Source: Motacilla alba alba
Taxonomy: Eukaryota; Chordata; Aves; Passeriformes; Motacillidae
Length of the DNA stretch: 64,000 nt
Assembly (NCBI RefSeq): GCF_015832195.1
Contig: NC_052021.1
Location: forward strand, 24,348,286-24,412,285
Reading direction: 5' to 3'
Under the pieces are notes generated by a model, which was not told the origin of the DNA, did no database searches, and saw only the letters and a program-made list of their open reading frames with translations. The position numbers and the translations under genes are program-made. Below are positions 53,501-63,078 of this stretch, one piece after another; position 1 is the stretch's first letter, and every line of letters begins with the position of its first letter.

Positions 53501-56500
53501 GCCAGTGAGCCTTTGCTGGTTTCCAGTGTGATATGCACAGACATCCTTCTTGAACTACTGTGTATGATCAGAATTCACAGCAAACATTGTTCTTCTTCAG
53601 AAGGGATAAAGAACAGGCATCTGTAATAGTATCTACTCTCATTACTGAAATCCTGGAATTCCAGAAGTTTCTGCATCTTCACTTATAATTGTAGAAGAAA
53701 AGATCATCAGTAAACTGAGACTATGCTGACTACTCCTTGCATGTCCTCACTTGCCTCTCTCCTACTCCACCCTCCACAGTTATTTTGAAGTGCTCAGACT
53801 CCACAGTCAGTGGGAGCTTGCTGGCAATGAAGTCAAGAGCAGGATTGTATTTTATAGTACAATTAAAATATTAAATATTCTACCTTTCTGTATCTGCACT
53901 GCATTATATAACGTTTCACATCAATGAGCAGAAAATTATGATCTGACCCAGTGATCCAAGTTAGTGTAATCACTGAGCAAAATTATAAGCCAGAACTAAG
54001 ATCAAGCAAAAGTAATTAAGAGGACCACTGAACAGTCCAGGGGGACAAACCAGTGCAAATCGGCTTTAGAACCCTTTTCCTCTTTTCAGCAGGCAACTTT
54101 CTTCCACAAACAGCATGGTGCTCAACTTCCAACAGTGAACAGATAATTAACTGATGCTGAAGGCTCTGGAAGCACTCCAAAAAACAAAATTTGGAAGAAG
54201 GTAAAAGATAACTTTGCTACCACTAACAGCCATTTTGATTAGTGTCTACTAATAATAGAAAAGAAACAGCAGTTTTGGTACAGAAAGTTTGCAGACAATG
54301 AGCAGTCAGGAAAAAAAAGAGAGATTAAGGCAACCAGTGTGTGTTCCATATCTGTTATCTTAATCTATGCTAAAACACTACTCACACAAAAACACAAATT
54401 AAATACAAATGGTATAAGAGAATTTTGGTTTTTTACTCTTACCATACTGAAAGAACAAACTCTGGGATTGAAGAGTAACTGGCCAGATATGGGCCTTTAA
54501 AACTAAATGCAAGTAAGGTATAGTCCAGCTGAGCATCACCTGAAATGTAAAAATAAAGAACATGGTCTTTGATTGTCCCAGACTTTATTTTATAATACCA
54601 CAGATACTCTTTGCACTTCTTTTATATCCATTTTAACTGTTTAAATATTCTTCAGGCCCTTCATTTCTTTGCTTCACTGCAGATTATTCTTTTGATTTGA
54701 TCATAAAAATGCTCCCTATGTATCACTGCTTGGAATTTTTTTCAATTTCCTTTCCAATAATACCTTGAAATTGAAAAGTATTTTCCCCTCGTCCCATGAA
54801 ATCCTTTCAGTCATTATTTTATTCAAATACATGAAAAAGCAAGTATCATGATCCTTATTTAAATTGCAAGGGAACTGAAACATGAATATGGTAACCAACT
54901 AAACCAAGGAGAGAAATTACATGAAGCAGGCAGAACCATACATTAGATCCTGGACTCCAAAGTTAACTGAAAAAACCCTCATCCCTCATATCCTGGATTT
55001 CTCATCTGACTTTCAGCCCTCTGCTTGGGAGTCTATTGCAGTATGATTTCATTCCTTATTCTAACTACATTTTCCTAAAACTAATTCAATTTAACTCCTT
55101 TTCCTTTTAAATTAGCTTCATTATGTATGGTCATATTCCTCGCTAGCTTAAACATAAATAAAAGTAGTGCAGTGGAAAGTTCCTTCCACTGCTTTCCATG
55201 AATCTCTCCATGAGACAGTTCCCTGTCACATGTCCTGTGACAGGGACAAACAGTCCCTGGTTTTCAAGTCTTACAAAAAGGCCCCACAACTTCAGAAACT
55301 GATGATTAAAGCATTGTTGAAATGAAATGATGATGATGATGATGAGGGTTACCACATCACTACCTTTTAATGCTGTCAGTTTTCTCAGTTCTGGAAACGT
55401 GTAGATGTGGATGAGGGGATTCAGCTGCCGGTCGGAAAAGGCCACCACTTGGCTGTTGGCATTTGCTGCAAAGGCTCCCACCTGGCCAGTCTGACACTGC
55501 ACTGCTCTTGTCTTCTTTGTTTTGATGTCCAGGAAGAGGATGTAATTACCACAAGGGTAGCAGATAGTATGATTGTTGACAAAGGCCAAGTTCTTGTTTG
55601 AGAACCCCTGAACCCAACTGCAAACAGAGCAACTGAATGTTAAAACATGAATCAGACACACATTTCCCAAAATACTGTGCAAAAGGGAATGCTGCAGCCT
55701 AAGTTACACTGAACTGATGATTGGGATTTGTTAGACTCATCCTCATACCGGTGTTGCAAAACTGCAACAACTTAAGATCTGGTATTATGAGTCCCTGGTT
55801 CACTGTCTCCAAAAACATAGTCACAAAATGCACAAAGGACTGGCATAAGAACATGGAGAGATGCTTTTATTTCTTTCAGTTTTCACTAAAAGTCAGCCAA
55901 GTTCACAGGCTCTGGTCTATATCCCAGCAGAGGGTATAACTTTATTTGAAAGAATTGCATGGGTACAATCTGTACTCGGGACCCAATTGTGTTTGCTTAA
56001 CCTTTTTTGCACTTTCATAGTTCATCTCATACACATAAAAGATATAAAGGAACAGCTTCTGTTTTTATGAAGCAAACCAGGAGGACTGTTCTGCTTTAAA
56101 GACTCCAGTACTTTAACATGGTAAAACTCTGGAATGTAAACAGGATGTGTTACACAAGGACTGAAATAAATTACTGAGGAGGACTCTGTTTATGAGCTTA
56201 CAACATGTCAACAAAATCGTAACTGCTTGCAGATGTTTTAATTTTTCAAAAAGTGTGTGGATAAACATCAGGGTGGTCTTAACAAAGGGATTTGCATCTA
56301 CCACTAAGTGAGGATGTCAGTTTAGCCTGCTGGTGCCATGGCAGGAAAGTTTCATCAGAGTAAAAGATACCCTCTGTGTACAACACTGCAGTTAGCATCC
56401 TCCCTTTAAATTATTATCCAGAAACACCCTATCTCTGCTATTTTTCCAAATCAGAGAATTTGACCGGGAGAGACTTTTGTTCTCTGCAATGACCAGAAAC

Positions 56501-57108
56501 ATTTTTATGCTCTTTTCATAAACATAAGTCAGGCATAAAATCAGCTCAGTTGCTGATCCTTTGTACACTTTAGAGAAGATAGTACTAAAGCCTCAGCACT
56601 CTCATACTTAGGAACGTTTTAAAATTACTGGTTTTGAGATAAATTTATGACCAGCTATAACTTCCCATTATCTTTTCTGAGGAACTTCTGTTCTTGGCTT
56701 CTTTTGCTGCACAGGAGTCAAGTGGAGCCAGAGAGGAGTGGGAGCACTGGCAATGTGCTTGTGGAGATGAACTGAGAGCAATGGCAACAGAGGAGACATT
56801 TTGGCTGATAAATGTTTTTCTGGGCCTTCCTTCGTACAAGAAGGAAGGTTGTATGGGGTGCCACAGCACATTAGACCTCTCTGAACACCCTTAGAGAACT
56901 AGCTCGGTGCTTTTCTGCAACATTAGCTCTGAATCAGTGGAAATGAAGTATTTTTAACTTCTGTTTGCGGAGGTGAAATGGAATCTAGAAAACTTGTACG
57001 CAGGGACAAGTTAATGGGGGTGACAGGGCAATTTATCACTCTTACACATCCAGTAAAGGCCTAAGGGGACAAGGGTTCAGGCTGTTGTATATTAAAAAGA
57101 TAGAAAGT

Positions 57109-57154
<46 letters not shown>

Positions 57155-57603
57155 CAGATAGATTAGCTAGATAACTACTGTGCGAGCGACCACGCAGTTT
57201 TTTCAGACAGGTGGAGTCTCCTCACTGGAGCTCTCCCAGAACTGTCTGGATGGAATCCCGCGCACCATGCTCTGGGATGACCCTGCCTGGGCAGGGAGCG
57301 TGGACCTGATGACCCACTGTGGGACCGCCCCACTCCGTGATCCTGTCATCTGTGCCCACGCTGCTTCTCTCTCCCCCCGCGCTGTCCTGCCAGACCCCCA
57401 CAGCGCAGCCTCCCTTCCTCGCCCTGTCCGACCGCCCAATTCGCGGAGCCGCCGCGGGCTGAGCACACTGCAGGACACCGCGCACCGCTGGGACACAGCC
57501 CACCCGGGCTCAGGAGCGTGTGGCCTTGGTGCCGCCGCCCCCACCTCACTTCCAGGGCGGCTCCCTCCGCGGCGGCTCCCTGCGCGCCCGGCCCCGCCGC
57601 CAT
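14588..57603 (-). CDS. CFAP43: CFAP43 (WDR96), cilia- and flagella-associated protein 43, 39 coding exons
   Basis: I traced 39 exons on the minus strand. Their phases join without a break to give 1653 residues (human about 1665), with only one border lacking GT/AG. The N-terminal half (exons 1-16, residues 1 to about 713) is a WD-repeat propeller. The rest (exons 17-39) is charged coiled coil. Conserved family stretches include [39 protein letters not shown] [13 protein letters not shown] and EWEHKKM. Known role: with CFAP44 it forms the tether/tether-head that anchors inner dynein arm I1/f to the doublet microtubules. Human mutations cause multiple morphological abnormalities of the sperm flagellum. 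The start at 57603 is preferred: it has a strong Kozak context and places WVQGF at the same distance as in human. An upstream in-frame ATG (57654) lies inside a CCAAT box. The stop is TAA at 14588-14590. Confidence 0.96.
18476..18640 (-). other. CFAP43: CFAP43 exon 36 with a coding run of nine A
   Basis: The 55-codon exon ([13 protein letters not shown] ... SKDCQL) aligns with human along its length. Near its start the minus strand reads GGAG, nine A, then T (plus strand nine T at 18622-18630), coding for the GEKKI stretch. The frame is intact here. Such a run is a usual site for sequencing error or replication slippage. Confidence 0.9.
24481..24526. repeat. AT dinucleotide microsatellite
   Basis: Imperfect (TA)n passing into a short GATA run, within the intron between CFAP43 exons 27 and 28. 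Confidence 0.85.
25401..25423. repeat. Perfect inverted repeat, 10-base arms
   Basis: AAAACTGCCA and TGGCAGTTTT are separated by three T. It lies in the intron between CFAP43 exons 26 and 27. Function unknown; it could form a short hairpin. Confidence 0.85.
26100..26492 (-). mobile_element. Solo LTR of an avian endogenous retrovirus, with 6-bp target-site duplication
   Basis: Read on the minus strand, the element starts TGTCATGGTTTAACCCC, a terminus common in songbird ERV LTRs, and ends near CAGGAC. The body is 26106-26486 (381 bases). It is flanked on both sides by ATGGTG (plus strand, 26100-26105 and 26487-26492), so the insertion borders are exact. A six-base duplication fits class II (ERVK-like) elements. 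No internal retroviral genes are present. It lies in the same orientation as CFAP43, within intron 25, starting about 20 bases downstream of exon 25. Confidence 0.8.
26512..26559 (-). other. CFAP43: CFAP43 exon 25, 48-base microexon with a non-canonical donor
   Basis: The minus strand reads an 'aaaag' acceptor, then 16 codons ([16 protein letters not shown]), then GCATTG where GT is expected. The assignment rests on three points. Exon 24 ends in QDSE and exon 26 begins with IKAEK, both in phase 0. Human has a matching segment between these points, with the same nine residues from Tyr to the Ile-Lys that opens the next exon. No other open frame in the intron fits. The donor CAA|GCATTG is also a poor GC donor. 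The nearest GT (after ...AGAATTT) would break the frame with exon 26 unless an internal acceptor in exon 26 were used. Confidence 0.65.
28618..28862 (+). repeat. CR1-type LINE, 3' fragment
   Basis: The order of blocks matches CR1 3' ends: 'gaggacagactgagagaact', 'ctcaggaaggagaaggcttg', then a 'ccaagactcactggacatag' block and a terminal 'ctattctgtga'. It is antisense to CFAP43, in the intron between exons 22 and 23. It is strongly diverged. Confidence 0.75.
29274..29315. repeat. Perfect inverted repeat, 15-base arms
   Basis: CAATGTATTAAATAC (29274-29288) is the exact reverse complement of GTATTTAATACATTG (29301-29315), with a 12-base AT-rich loop. It directly adjoins the partial copy of CFAP43 exon 18. 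It lies in the intron between exons 21 and 22. Confidence 0.9.
29317..29353 (-). pseudogene. Partial copy of CFAP43 exon 18 with its acceptor
   Basis: These 37 bases match 31866-31902 at 35 positions. The copy includes the intron end (ATGCACAG on the minus strand) and the first codons (VTEEDG, then NVT in place of DVT). Similarity stops abruptly on both sides. Used as an exon with the next GT it would be 34 bases, which does not fit the phase-0 junction of exons 21 and 22. It is therefore judged a non-functional fragment. Confidence 0.8.
31530..31580. repeat. T/G low-complexity tract
   Basis: Runs of T broken by single G and a (TTG)n segment. It lies in the intron between CFAP43 exons 18 and 19. 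Confidence 0.85.
33148..33903 (+). repeat. CR1-type LINE, longest copy in the window
   Basis: This holds the end of the CR1 ORF2 and the 3' UTR, seen in blocks such as 'gtgtggccagcaggagcagg', 'gaggtcatccttcccctgta' and 'ggactcgatgatcttaaatg', ending 'gattctgtgattctgt'. Frames are broken by indels. It is antisense to CFAP43, in the intron between exons 16 and 17. It looks less decayed than the other CR1 copies here. Confidence 0.9.
42967..43440 (-). repeat. CR1-type LINE, 3' fragment, minus orientation
   Basis: The plus strand begins 'atcatagagtcatttagatt' and continues 'ctctaatccaacctcctgca', the reverse complement of a CR1 3' end. Further right, 'gggcaatttgtcccaatgtc' and 'tttctccaggctgaacagtt' follow in the expected order. 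It is in the same orientation as CFAP43, in intron 6, about 100 bases from exon 7. Confidence 0.85.
47597..47620. repeat. (ATA)n trinucleotide microsatellite
   Basis: About seven uninterrupted ATA/AAT units in CFAP43 intron 5, near the start of the CR1 copy at 47765. Confidence 0.9.
47765..48301 (+). repeat. CR1-type LINE, 3' fragment
   Basis: Recognised from 'gtattgtgagcagttttgg'-like and 'gtctggagaaagagacagag' blocks, 'gaggtttaggttggacatta', 'ggagttggactcgatgatcc' and a terminal 'attctgtgattctgtgg'. It lies antisense in CFAP43 intron 5 and has no intact frame. Confidence 0.88.
55220..55246. repeat. Perfect inverted repeat, 11-base arms
   Basis: TCCCTGTCACA (55220-55230) pairs with TGTGACAGGGA (55236-55246) across a five-base loop. 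It lies in CFAP43 intron 2, about 120 bases past the exon 2 donor. Function unknown. Confidence 0.85.
55328..55345. repeat. (GAT)n trinucleotide microsatellite
   Basis: Five to six uninterrupted TGA/GAT units in CFAP43 intron 2, within 20 to 40 bases of the exon 2 donor. Confidence 0.85.
57109..57163. repeat. (GATA)n tetranucleotide microsatellite
   Basis: About thirteen GATA units, nearly pure, with one GACA near the right end. It lies in CFAP43 intron 1, about 380 bases downstream of the exon 1 donor. Its purity suggests length polymorphism between individuals. Confidence 0.95.
57195..57350 (+). repeat. CR1-type LINE, short 3' fragment
   Basis: The run 'gaactgtctggatggaatcc', 'gctctgggatgaccctgcct', 'ggacctgatgacccactgtg' and a terminal 'ccgtgatcctgtc' matches the common CR1 3' end. 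It sits in CFAP43 intron 1, about 195 bases downstream of the exon 1 donor, at the edge of the promoter CpG island. Confidence 0.8.
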
Positions 57604-57760
57604 CCCGCCGCCGCGGGACCCCCGCGCCCCGGCAACAGCAACGGCGCCCGCCATTGGCCGGGCTCGGAGCACGCAGCTGATTGGCCCGCGGCCCTGCGCC
57701 AGCCAATCAACGAGCACGGGCGGGTATTTAAGAACCCAGTGCGGGGACACGGCCTCTGCC
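57380..57760 (-). promoter_or_regulatory. CFAP43: CpG island promoter of CFAP43
   Basis: A CpG-rich block covers exon 1. Read on the minus strand, CCAAT boxes occur at 57657-57653 and 57684-57680, about 50 and 80 bases before the preferred start codon. A third CCAAT faces the other way (57703-57707). A TATA-like TATTTAAG lies at 57725-57732 and could serve the plus strand. CCAAT boxes facing both ways hint at divergent transcription, but no plus-strand gene was seen before GSTO1. Two RFX half-sites (GGCAAC, AGCAAC at 57631-57642) are in tandem, not inverted, so they are weak evidence for an X-box. Confidence 0.7.
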
Positions 57761-59929
57761 ACCTGAGCAGTGAGAAGTGTTGTGGGAGCTGTTATTGTTG
57801 ATAAGATGGGGTAGTTCTGCCCCTGAGCCACTGGTATCTGTGCCCTTTCACCTGGGTAATCATTGCTGCTGAATCAAGTGTAGGAGTACATCAGCCTTGG
57901 GGAAGACTCTGGGTTCCTTCTCTTGGTCACCCTGCGTGTCCCTGCACCTCGTCCAGTGCCATCTGCTCGTCTCTTTGCAGGACAGCTGTACCTATTTTCC
58001 CACTGTGTCTTGTCTCTTTCTGGAGTCACTATCCCTAAAGGTGTTCAGGAGGGGTCTGGATGTGGTTTAGGGGTGATAGTTGCACTTCATGATCTTGAAT
58101 GTCTTTTCCAACCTTGATGACTCTATAATTCCACAAGGCATGAAAGTTCTTCTTGGATTGTGTGCAATAAAGCTCCTGAAGCTTCAGAGTGAGCTGAGGA
58201 GAAGTTTTCCCCAGGAAAAAAAAAAGAGAAAGTACACCTGCAGCCTTTCCCTCTGTACTTGAAGCTTGTAGCCTGGTAACACAGTAAAAACCTCCAAGTA
58301 CTTAAATAATAGATTTCCATTCCTAAGAGACAAATGTTATTTATAGTGTTTTGTTTGTGTTAGCTTGCTGTAACTTCCCTGTACAGTGGCAGTGTGCAGT
58401 TTTGCAATTCTGGTGTGCACTGTCAGTACTAGAGAGCAATGCATGGAGAGTGGCATTTCTGTCCAGAGGCAGCAGGACAAGCCCATTCCTTCCCTCCTGT
58501 CTCCACAGGCACTCTGGAGAGAATGAGGAAGTGAGTTTATTTTCTTTGGTATTTCAAAGGGCCTATTGTAGCATGTGGGTCTTGTGATGCTGGTTTGAGT
58601 TCCTACATGCCTGTCTCCAGGCTGTGAGTTAGCATACTGCCTGTGTGTTTCATAATTGCGCTGAGAAATTTCAAATTAATTTTCTCTATTTTCATCACGC
58701 AAAATTTTGCTGAATCTTTACTAAGGATAGGTACTTAGAGGAATAAGGACTATGTCCTCTGACACAGTTCGGATTTTTTTTTTTTATGGTAGGAGAAATT
58801 TTTTTGTTGGCAAAGAGCCCCTTATGTACAGGTTCTGTTTGCCTAGGGCATGGCAGCCTTGTGCAACAAATTACCACTCCCTTTCTGTGCTGAGCTGCTT
58901 AATAGATGCATAATCAAGCACCAGTGACTCAACAAAAGTCATGTTCCTCCATTGCAATGGATAATGGTGTCCAGGTCATGGTTATGTTACTAGTGACCAT
59001 CTTGGTGTTTATCTGCAGGTGAGATCACCACAGAAAATATTGGTCTTTGTGATCTGGTGTTTGAGGCCCAACTCCAGTGACAAAACCAAACCAAAACAGG
59101 TAGGACTTGTCCCCTGTGCAAGCGTGGATCCACTGATGGGACTGTAGAATGCTCTGTTAGCCTGGGGGTTTGACAGAGGAGTATGCATTGCCAGGAAGGC
59201 CAGGATTTTCCCTCCCTTTGGCAAGAGCTGTGTCAGCCTGCTGGTCCCTACAAATGTGCTGTTTCTATTAATGTACAGTGCCAACCTGAGGATTGGTGTG
59301 TGGAGCCACAGGATGGGAATCACTTTACCTCTGTGGTCAGAAATCAACTTGGACATTGTGTGAATATATGAAAATCATTAAGAGGAAAGCACCTCCATTT
59401 CCATTATTATACTTCAAGTAAAGCTGGTACAAAGAAGGCCCTGGTACCCTAATCTCAAGTGAAGAGGAAGCAAAGGGATGGAGGAGACTTCAATCTGTGC
59501 TTTGGTTCTTTCTTTTGCTCCATGTCCACACGGATGCTCCCACAAAGATGTTTGCAGAAGCAAGCATGAATCCTTCTATAACTGCGCTGTAGTAAATAAG
59601 TTAGAGTTAACTTTTGCTGTGCTCTGTTGTTTGCTGGGTTATTGTCTCCTCTCGGGGTTTTTATCATGAAGCAGAACAGCTGCAGGAGAGAGAAACCCTT
59701 CTCATGACCCTCAAGGTGGGGTTGGATGGGGTTTTGGAGAGTGGTAGGTGATGAAGGTGGAGGCACTGAGGGGAACCTGGTACCTCAGCAGCTGCTGGAG
59801 GCACTGCTTATAGATACACCTGGCCCGTGAGGTGGAGTTTGCATGAGCGTCCTGTCTCCACGGGAATGCCGGAGGTGGTTGTGCAGTTATTTGTAAACCA
59901 GGAGGGAGAGAGGGAGAGCAGCTGAGCAG
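57761..59929. other. Intergenic spacer between CFAP43 and GSTO1
   Basis: Apart from the CR1 tail at 58030-58133 nothing was recognised. Open frames are short and lack splice context. Base composition is ordinary until the GSTO1 CpG island begins. Confidence 0.6.
58030..58133 (+). repeat. CR1-type LINE, short 3' tail
   Basis: 'ggtgttcaggaggggtctgg', 'cacttcatgatcttgaatgt' and a terminal 'gactctataattcc' are a decayed CR1 tail. It lies between CFAP43 and GSTO1, just upstream of the CFAP43 promoter. Confidence 0.75.
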
Positions 59930-60430
59930 TGCCTGTCCCAGCTGGGTGGGGCCAGCTGAGGGGGAGACCAGCGGGCAGCTCTAGGGCTCAGCAGCGGCGG
60001 CAGCGCTGCCCCGGGACGGGAGGGAGGCGAGAGGGAGGGAAGGGAGGCAGGGAGAGAGGCGGGGCCGGGCACTCTTCCCCCGGCGGGCGGTGCCGGCGGC
60101 CCTGGGCCGGGCGCTGCGGAGGGGCCGTCACACATCGGAGCCCATCGCGCCGTGTCGGGATGTCGGGCGATCACTCCCGCAGCCTGGGCAAGGGTAAGCG
60201 CCGCGGGGCCGGCACGGCTCACGGGCTGGGGCGGTGCCGGCGGTCACGGCCCCTCTGCTCTCCCCGCAGGCAGCGCGGCGCCGGGCCCGGTGCCCGCGGG
60301 GCTGATCCGGCTCTACAGCATGCGCTTCTGCCCCTACGCGCAGCGGACGCGCCTGGTTCTCCGCGCCAAGGGCATCAGGTGAGCCCCGGGCCCGCACGGA
60401 GCGAGCGGCGGGCCTGCCTTCCTCTGTTTC
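59930..60430 (+). promoter_or_regulatory. GSTO1: CpG island promoter of GSTO1
   Basis: A GC-rich island covers the 5' UTR, exon 1, the short intron 1 and exon 2. GC-box-like motifs occur (for example 'gaggcggggccgggc' near 60056-60070), along with purine-rich GGGAGG repeats at 60017-60055. No TATA box is evident. The start site cannot be placed exactly. Confidence 0.75.
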
Positions 60431-63078
60431 CTAAATTAAACATCCCTGAACGAACTGGTTGGGAAGAGGCTTCTGTCCGTGATTTTGCTCTGAAGCCTGA
60501 GTGAGTAGGGTGTGTATGAATGCAGCTGCATAAAGGCCTAAAGTAAAAACCCCAAGCTGATTTTCTTTTATAATTTTTGCCCTGAGTAAATGTGAGTAGA
60601 GGCATAACATACACTGTTTCATTTGATGTGAGTGGCCGTGAAAATTCTGGAAGCTACGGATATTCAGTTGTTTCTCTTGTGTCACTGCCCAACAAAACAC
60701 AGTAGTGAGTGAATGACCTTTTCAAAAGAGGAAATGTGCTGTGTTCCTGTTACATTGCCTTGTTCTTATGCTGTAGTAAGTTAATAAAATTCAGTGCTTG
60801 TGTTTGTTTCTTTTTCAAGATAGCCATTTCAGCATTCTTGAATGGGGTCTAATGTCTCCCTCCCGTACAAATTAAAATTAACCCTTTTCCCCATCTTTTT
60901 GTGGTTCTGCCAAGTCCAAGGCCGGTGGTTTGTAACCAGCGCAGGGCTGGAAGTTCATGTTGGAATAGGGAATGCTAATAGGTCTCTTGAAAGTAAGATG
61001 AGAGTCGAATTAGTTAATTTTGGTTTTTACTTGGGTGTTTTGGTTTTGGAAGAGTAGATGCAATAAAACTTCTGGGTCAGTTTAATTCTGTTAAAGTGTC
61101 TTTGGACTGATGTTGGAGCTGGAAGGTTTGTTGGAGCATAGTGATTTTGGAGGGGTTTTATGGCTACCTAGATGTGATAGTTGCCTTCTGGTAACTTCTT
61201 GTTTTGAAGGTTCAGCTGTGTTTAGCAGACCTTTGGGCTTAATAGGAATTTTCTGGGATCACACATACAGCTCAGCATGTAACTTCTGTTGTTTTTTTTT
61301 TTTAATATAGATGTATTTCCCATGTATTTTTTTAATCAATATCTATTTGCCTTTACCCTAAGCACTTGTTCCTTATGAGGCCATAGGTTGGGAAGATAAG
61401 TAGGAAGGATGCTCTCCTGATTTGCTCTTTGGTGTAAGGGCAGGTTAAGGTTCAGGTGCATTTCTTAATTGAGATGTGGCTCATTTGCAGTCAACTGCTT
61501 CTTTCTTAGACTGCCCCTGAACTCACATGTGGTAAGTGTGCTGAGTTCTAATCTTTGTTTTTAGCCTGGTAGTTGTGTGCTTGTTAAACTAATAAAAGAC
61601 ATGCATGCAGTCTGCAGACAGCTCCTTGCAAGTCAGTGCATGCTTTCTCCAATGAAGTGTGCCAGTACTTCGGTGTCAGAGGATTAGTCCTGCAAACAAC
61701 TTCAGAGAAAACAGGGGAGCACAGGGGCTTGAGGGTTGAGCTCTCAAGTACTGAACTGTTGAGGTGACTGCATTTCACCATGGTATGGGGTGGACTGGAG
61801 CAGAACTGAGCCTGTCTGGGTCTTGTTTCTTTTGCTCTTTTAGCCATGAAGTCATCAACATCAATCTGAAGAACAAACCTGACTGGTACTTTGAGAAGAA
61901 CCCCTCTGGGCTGGTTCCTGTTCTGGAGACCAGCAAGGGCCAGCTGATCTGGGAGTCCCCCATCACCTGTGAGTACTTGGATGAAGCATTTCCAGGGAAG
62001 AAGCTGATGCCTTCAGACCCCTATGAACGAGCTTGTCAGAAGATGCTCTTGGAAGACTTCTCAAAGGTACTGTGCGATCAAAGTGGGACCATTCCTGACT
62101 TCACCATGGCTCCAAAAACTGCAGCTCTGTTGCTGATGTTGCTTTCATCCTTGAAGGCAGGTTTTGTGTCTGGGATGAGCATTTAAATAAGCAGAGGGGA
62201 TATCTGGGGCCTTTTGCTGAGAGCATATACAATCCACTGTGCCTCTAAATTGCTCCCAGAATTATGTGCAGGGATGGATGCAGGAAGGCATCCAAGCAAG
62301 TGAAAGTTTGTATGGGAAGTGAAAATTGCTGCATTTTATTCTGATCCTTTCTGTAGGAAGTACTGAGTGAATCCAGGATATGGGAAGTGCCTAGCTCAGA
62401 GAGCCTAAAACCATGGACAGGAGATGGCACATGGCTGTAAGCGCAGGGAGTCTGGTTTGGCTCTTATTTGGGGTTGGAGCTGGTTGACTGGAATTAACCT
62501 CTCTGTACATTCAAACATACAAAGCATGTGATTTGAGGAGTCTAGGAAGTGAAAGAAGTCACATGGATATGAGGCAGGAGAGAAAGAAACAGAAGATGCA
62601 AAGGATGTGGACAAAGAAAGGGAATAAAAGGGAGAATGTATTTACAGCAGGCCTGTGTAAATAGGCTGAATGGAGAGAGGGAAGTGTTGCAAGAAAGAAA
62701 ATGTGCAGATGGGAAACACTTTTCACTATTCTGTTCTTATTACAAGACTAAAATTCATTACTGTTTGTATTATTTCTTTCTCTAGGCTTTTGCTTGCCTT
62801 TTATGAAATATAGAAGATTTTTATCAATGGACTTTATGTAGCTCTTTAATGTCAAATCTCTTAAGATTTAATTTGCATTTAATATCTTAACATCTAAGTT
62901 AACATTTTAAGTTTTGAGTGACTAACTTGTATTCTTGTAATAGGTGCATTAAAAACTATACTTTCCTTTTTTATAGATAACATCCTTGCTTTTCAAGCAT
63001 GTTTTGGCAGTCAAAGATGGACAGGACACCACTGCATTGAAAGCAGAGATTGCTGAAAAGTTTGGCAAACTTGAAGAG
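60160..63078 (+). CDS. GSTO1: GSTO1, glutathione S-transferase omega 1 (5' part, four exons, continues past the window)
   Basis: Exons 60160-60193, 60270-60378, 61844-62066 and 62977-63078 join in frame to give residues 1-156 of an enzyme of about 240. The thioredoxin-fold domain is complete. The omega-class catalytic Cys32 lies in [11 protein letters not shown]; Lys59, Val72 (GLVPVLE with the cis-proline), Glu85 and Ser86 ([12 protein letters not shown]) are the glutathione-binding positions of the family. The N-terminal omega extension [12 protein letters not shown] is present. Exon 4 starts the helical C-terminal domain. The known enzyme is cytosolic, with thioltransferase, dehydroascorbate reductase and methylarsonate reductase activities. 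Position next to CFAP43 favours GSTO1, but a single avian omega gene, or GSTO2 by name, cannot be excluded. All introns are GT/AG. Confidence 0.92.

Larger units (their letters stand above)
34148..57603 (-). other. CFAP43: CFAP43 exons 1-16: WD-repeat propeller half
   Basis: Exons in transcript order: 57545-57603, 55364-55617, 54443-54539, 51532-51699, 50447-50597, 45818-45968, 42783-42862, 41955-42086, 41083-41199, 39901-39981, 38956-39104, 37819-37922, 36672-36812, 35646-35815, 34754-34906, 34148-34278. All have GT donors and AG acceptors. They encode about 713 residues with repeated beta-propeller blades, such as [10 protein letters not shown] (exon 6), [16 protein letters not shown] (exon 8), [11 protein letters not shown] (exon 10), GHICFLD (exon 11) and [18 protein letters not shown] (exon 12). 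Exon 5 carries [17 protein letters not shown], a family signature. The longest introns (1, 3 and 5) hold CR1 copies and microsatellites. Confidence 0.93.

Noticed and set aside
57631..57642. RFX X-box for ciliary control of CFAP43
   Set aside because: Two half-sites are in tandem orientation rather than inverted, and they overlap coding sequence if the upstream ATG is used.
57180..57831. Open frames of 160 to 170 codons on both strands at the CFAP43 promoter
   Set aside because: Same composition effect. Only the short exon 1 piece ending at the donor before 57545 joins the conserved WVQGF sequence.
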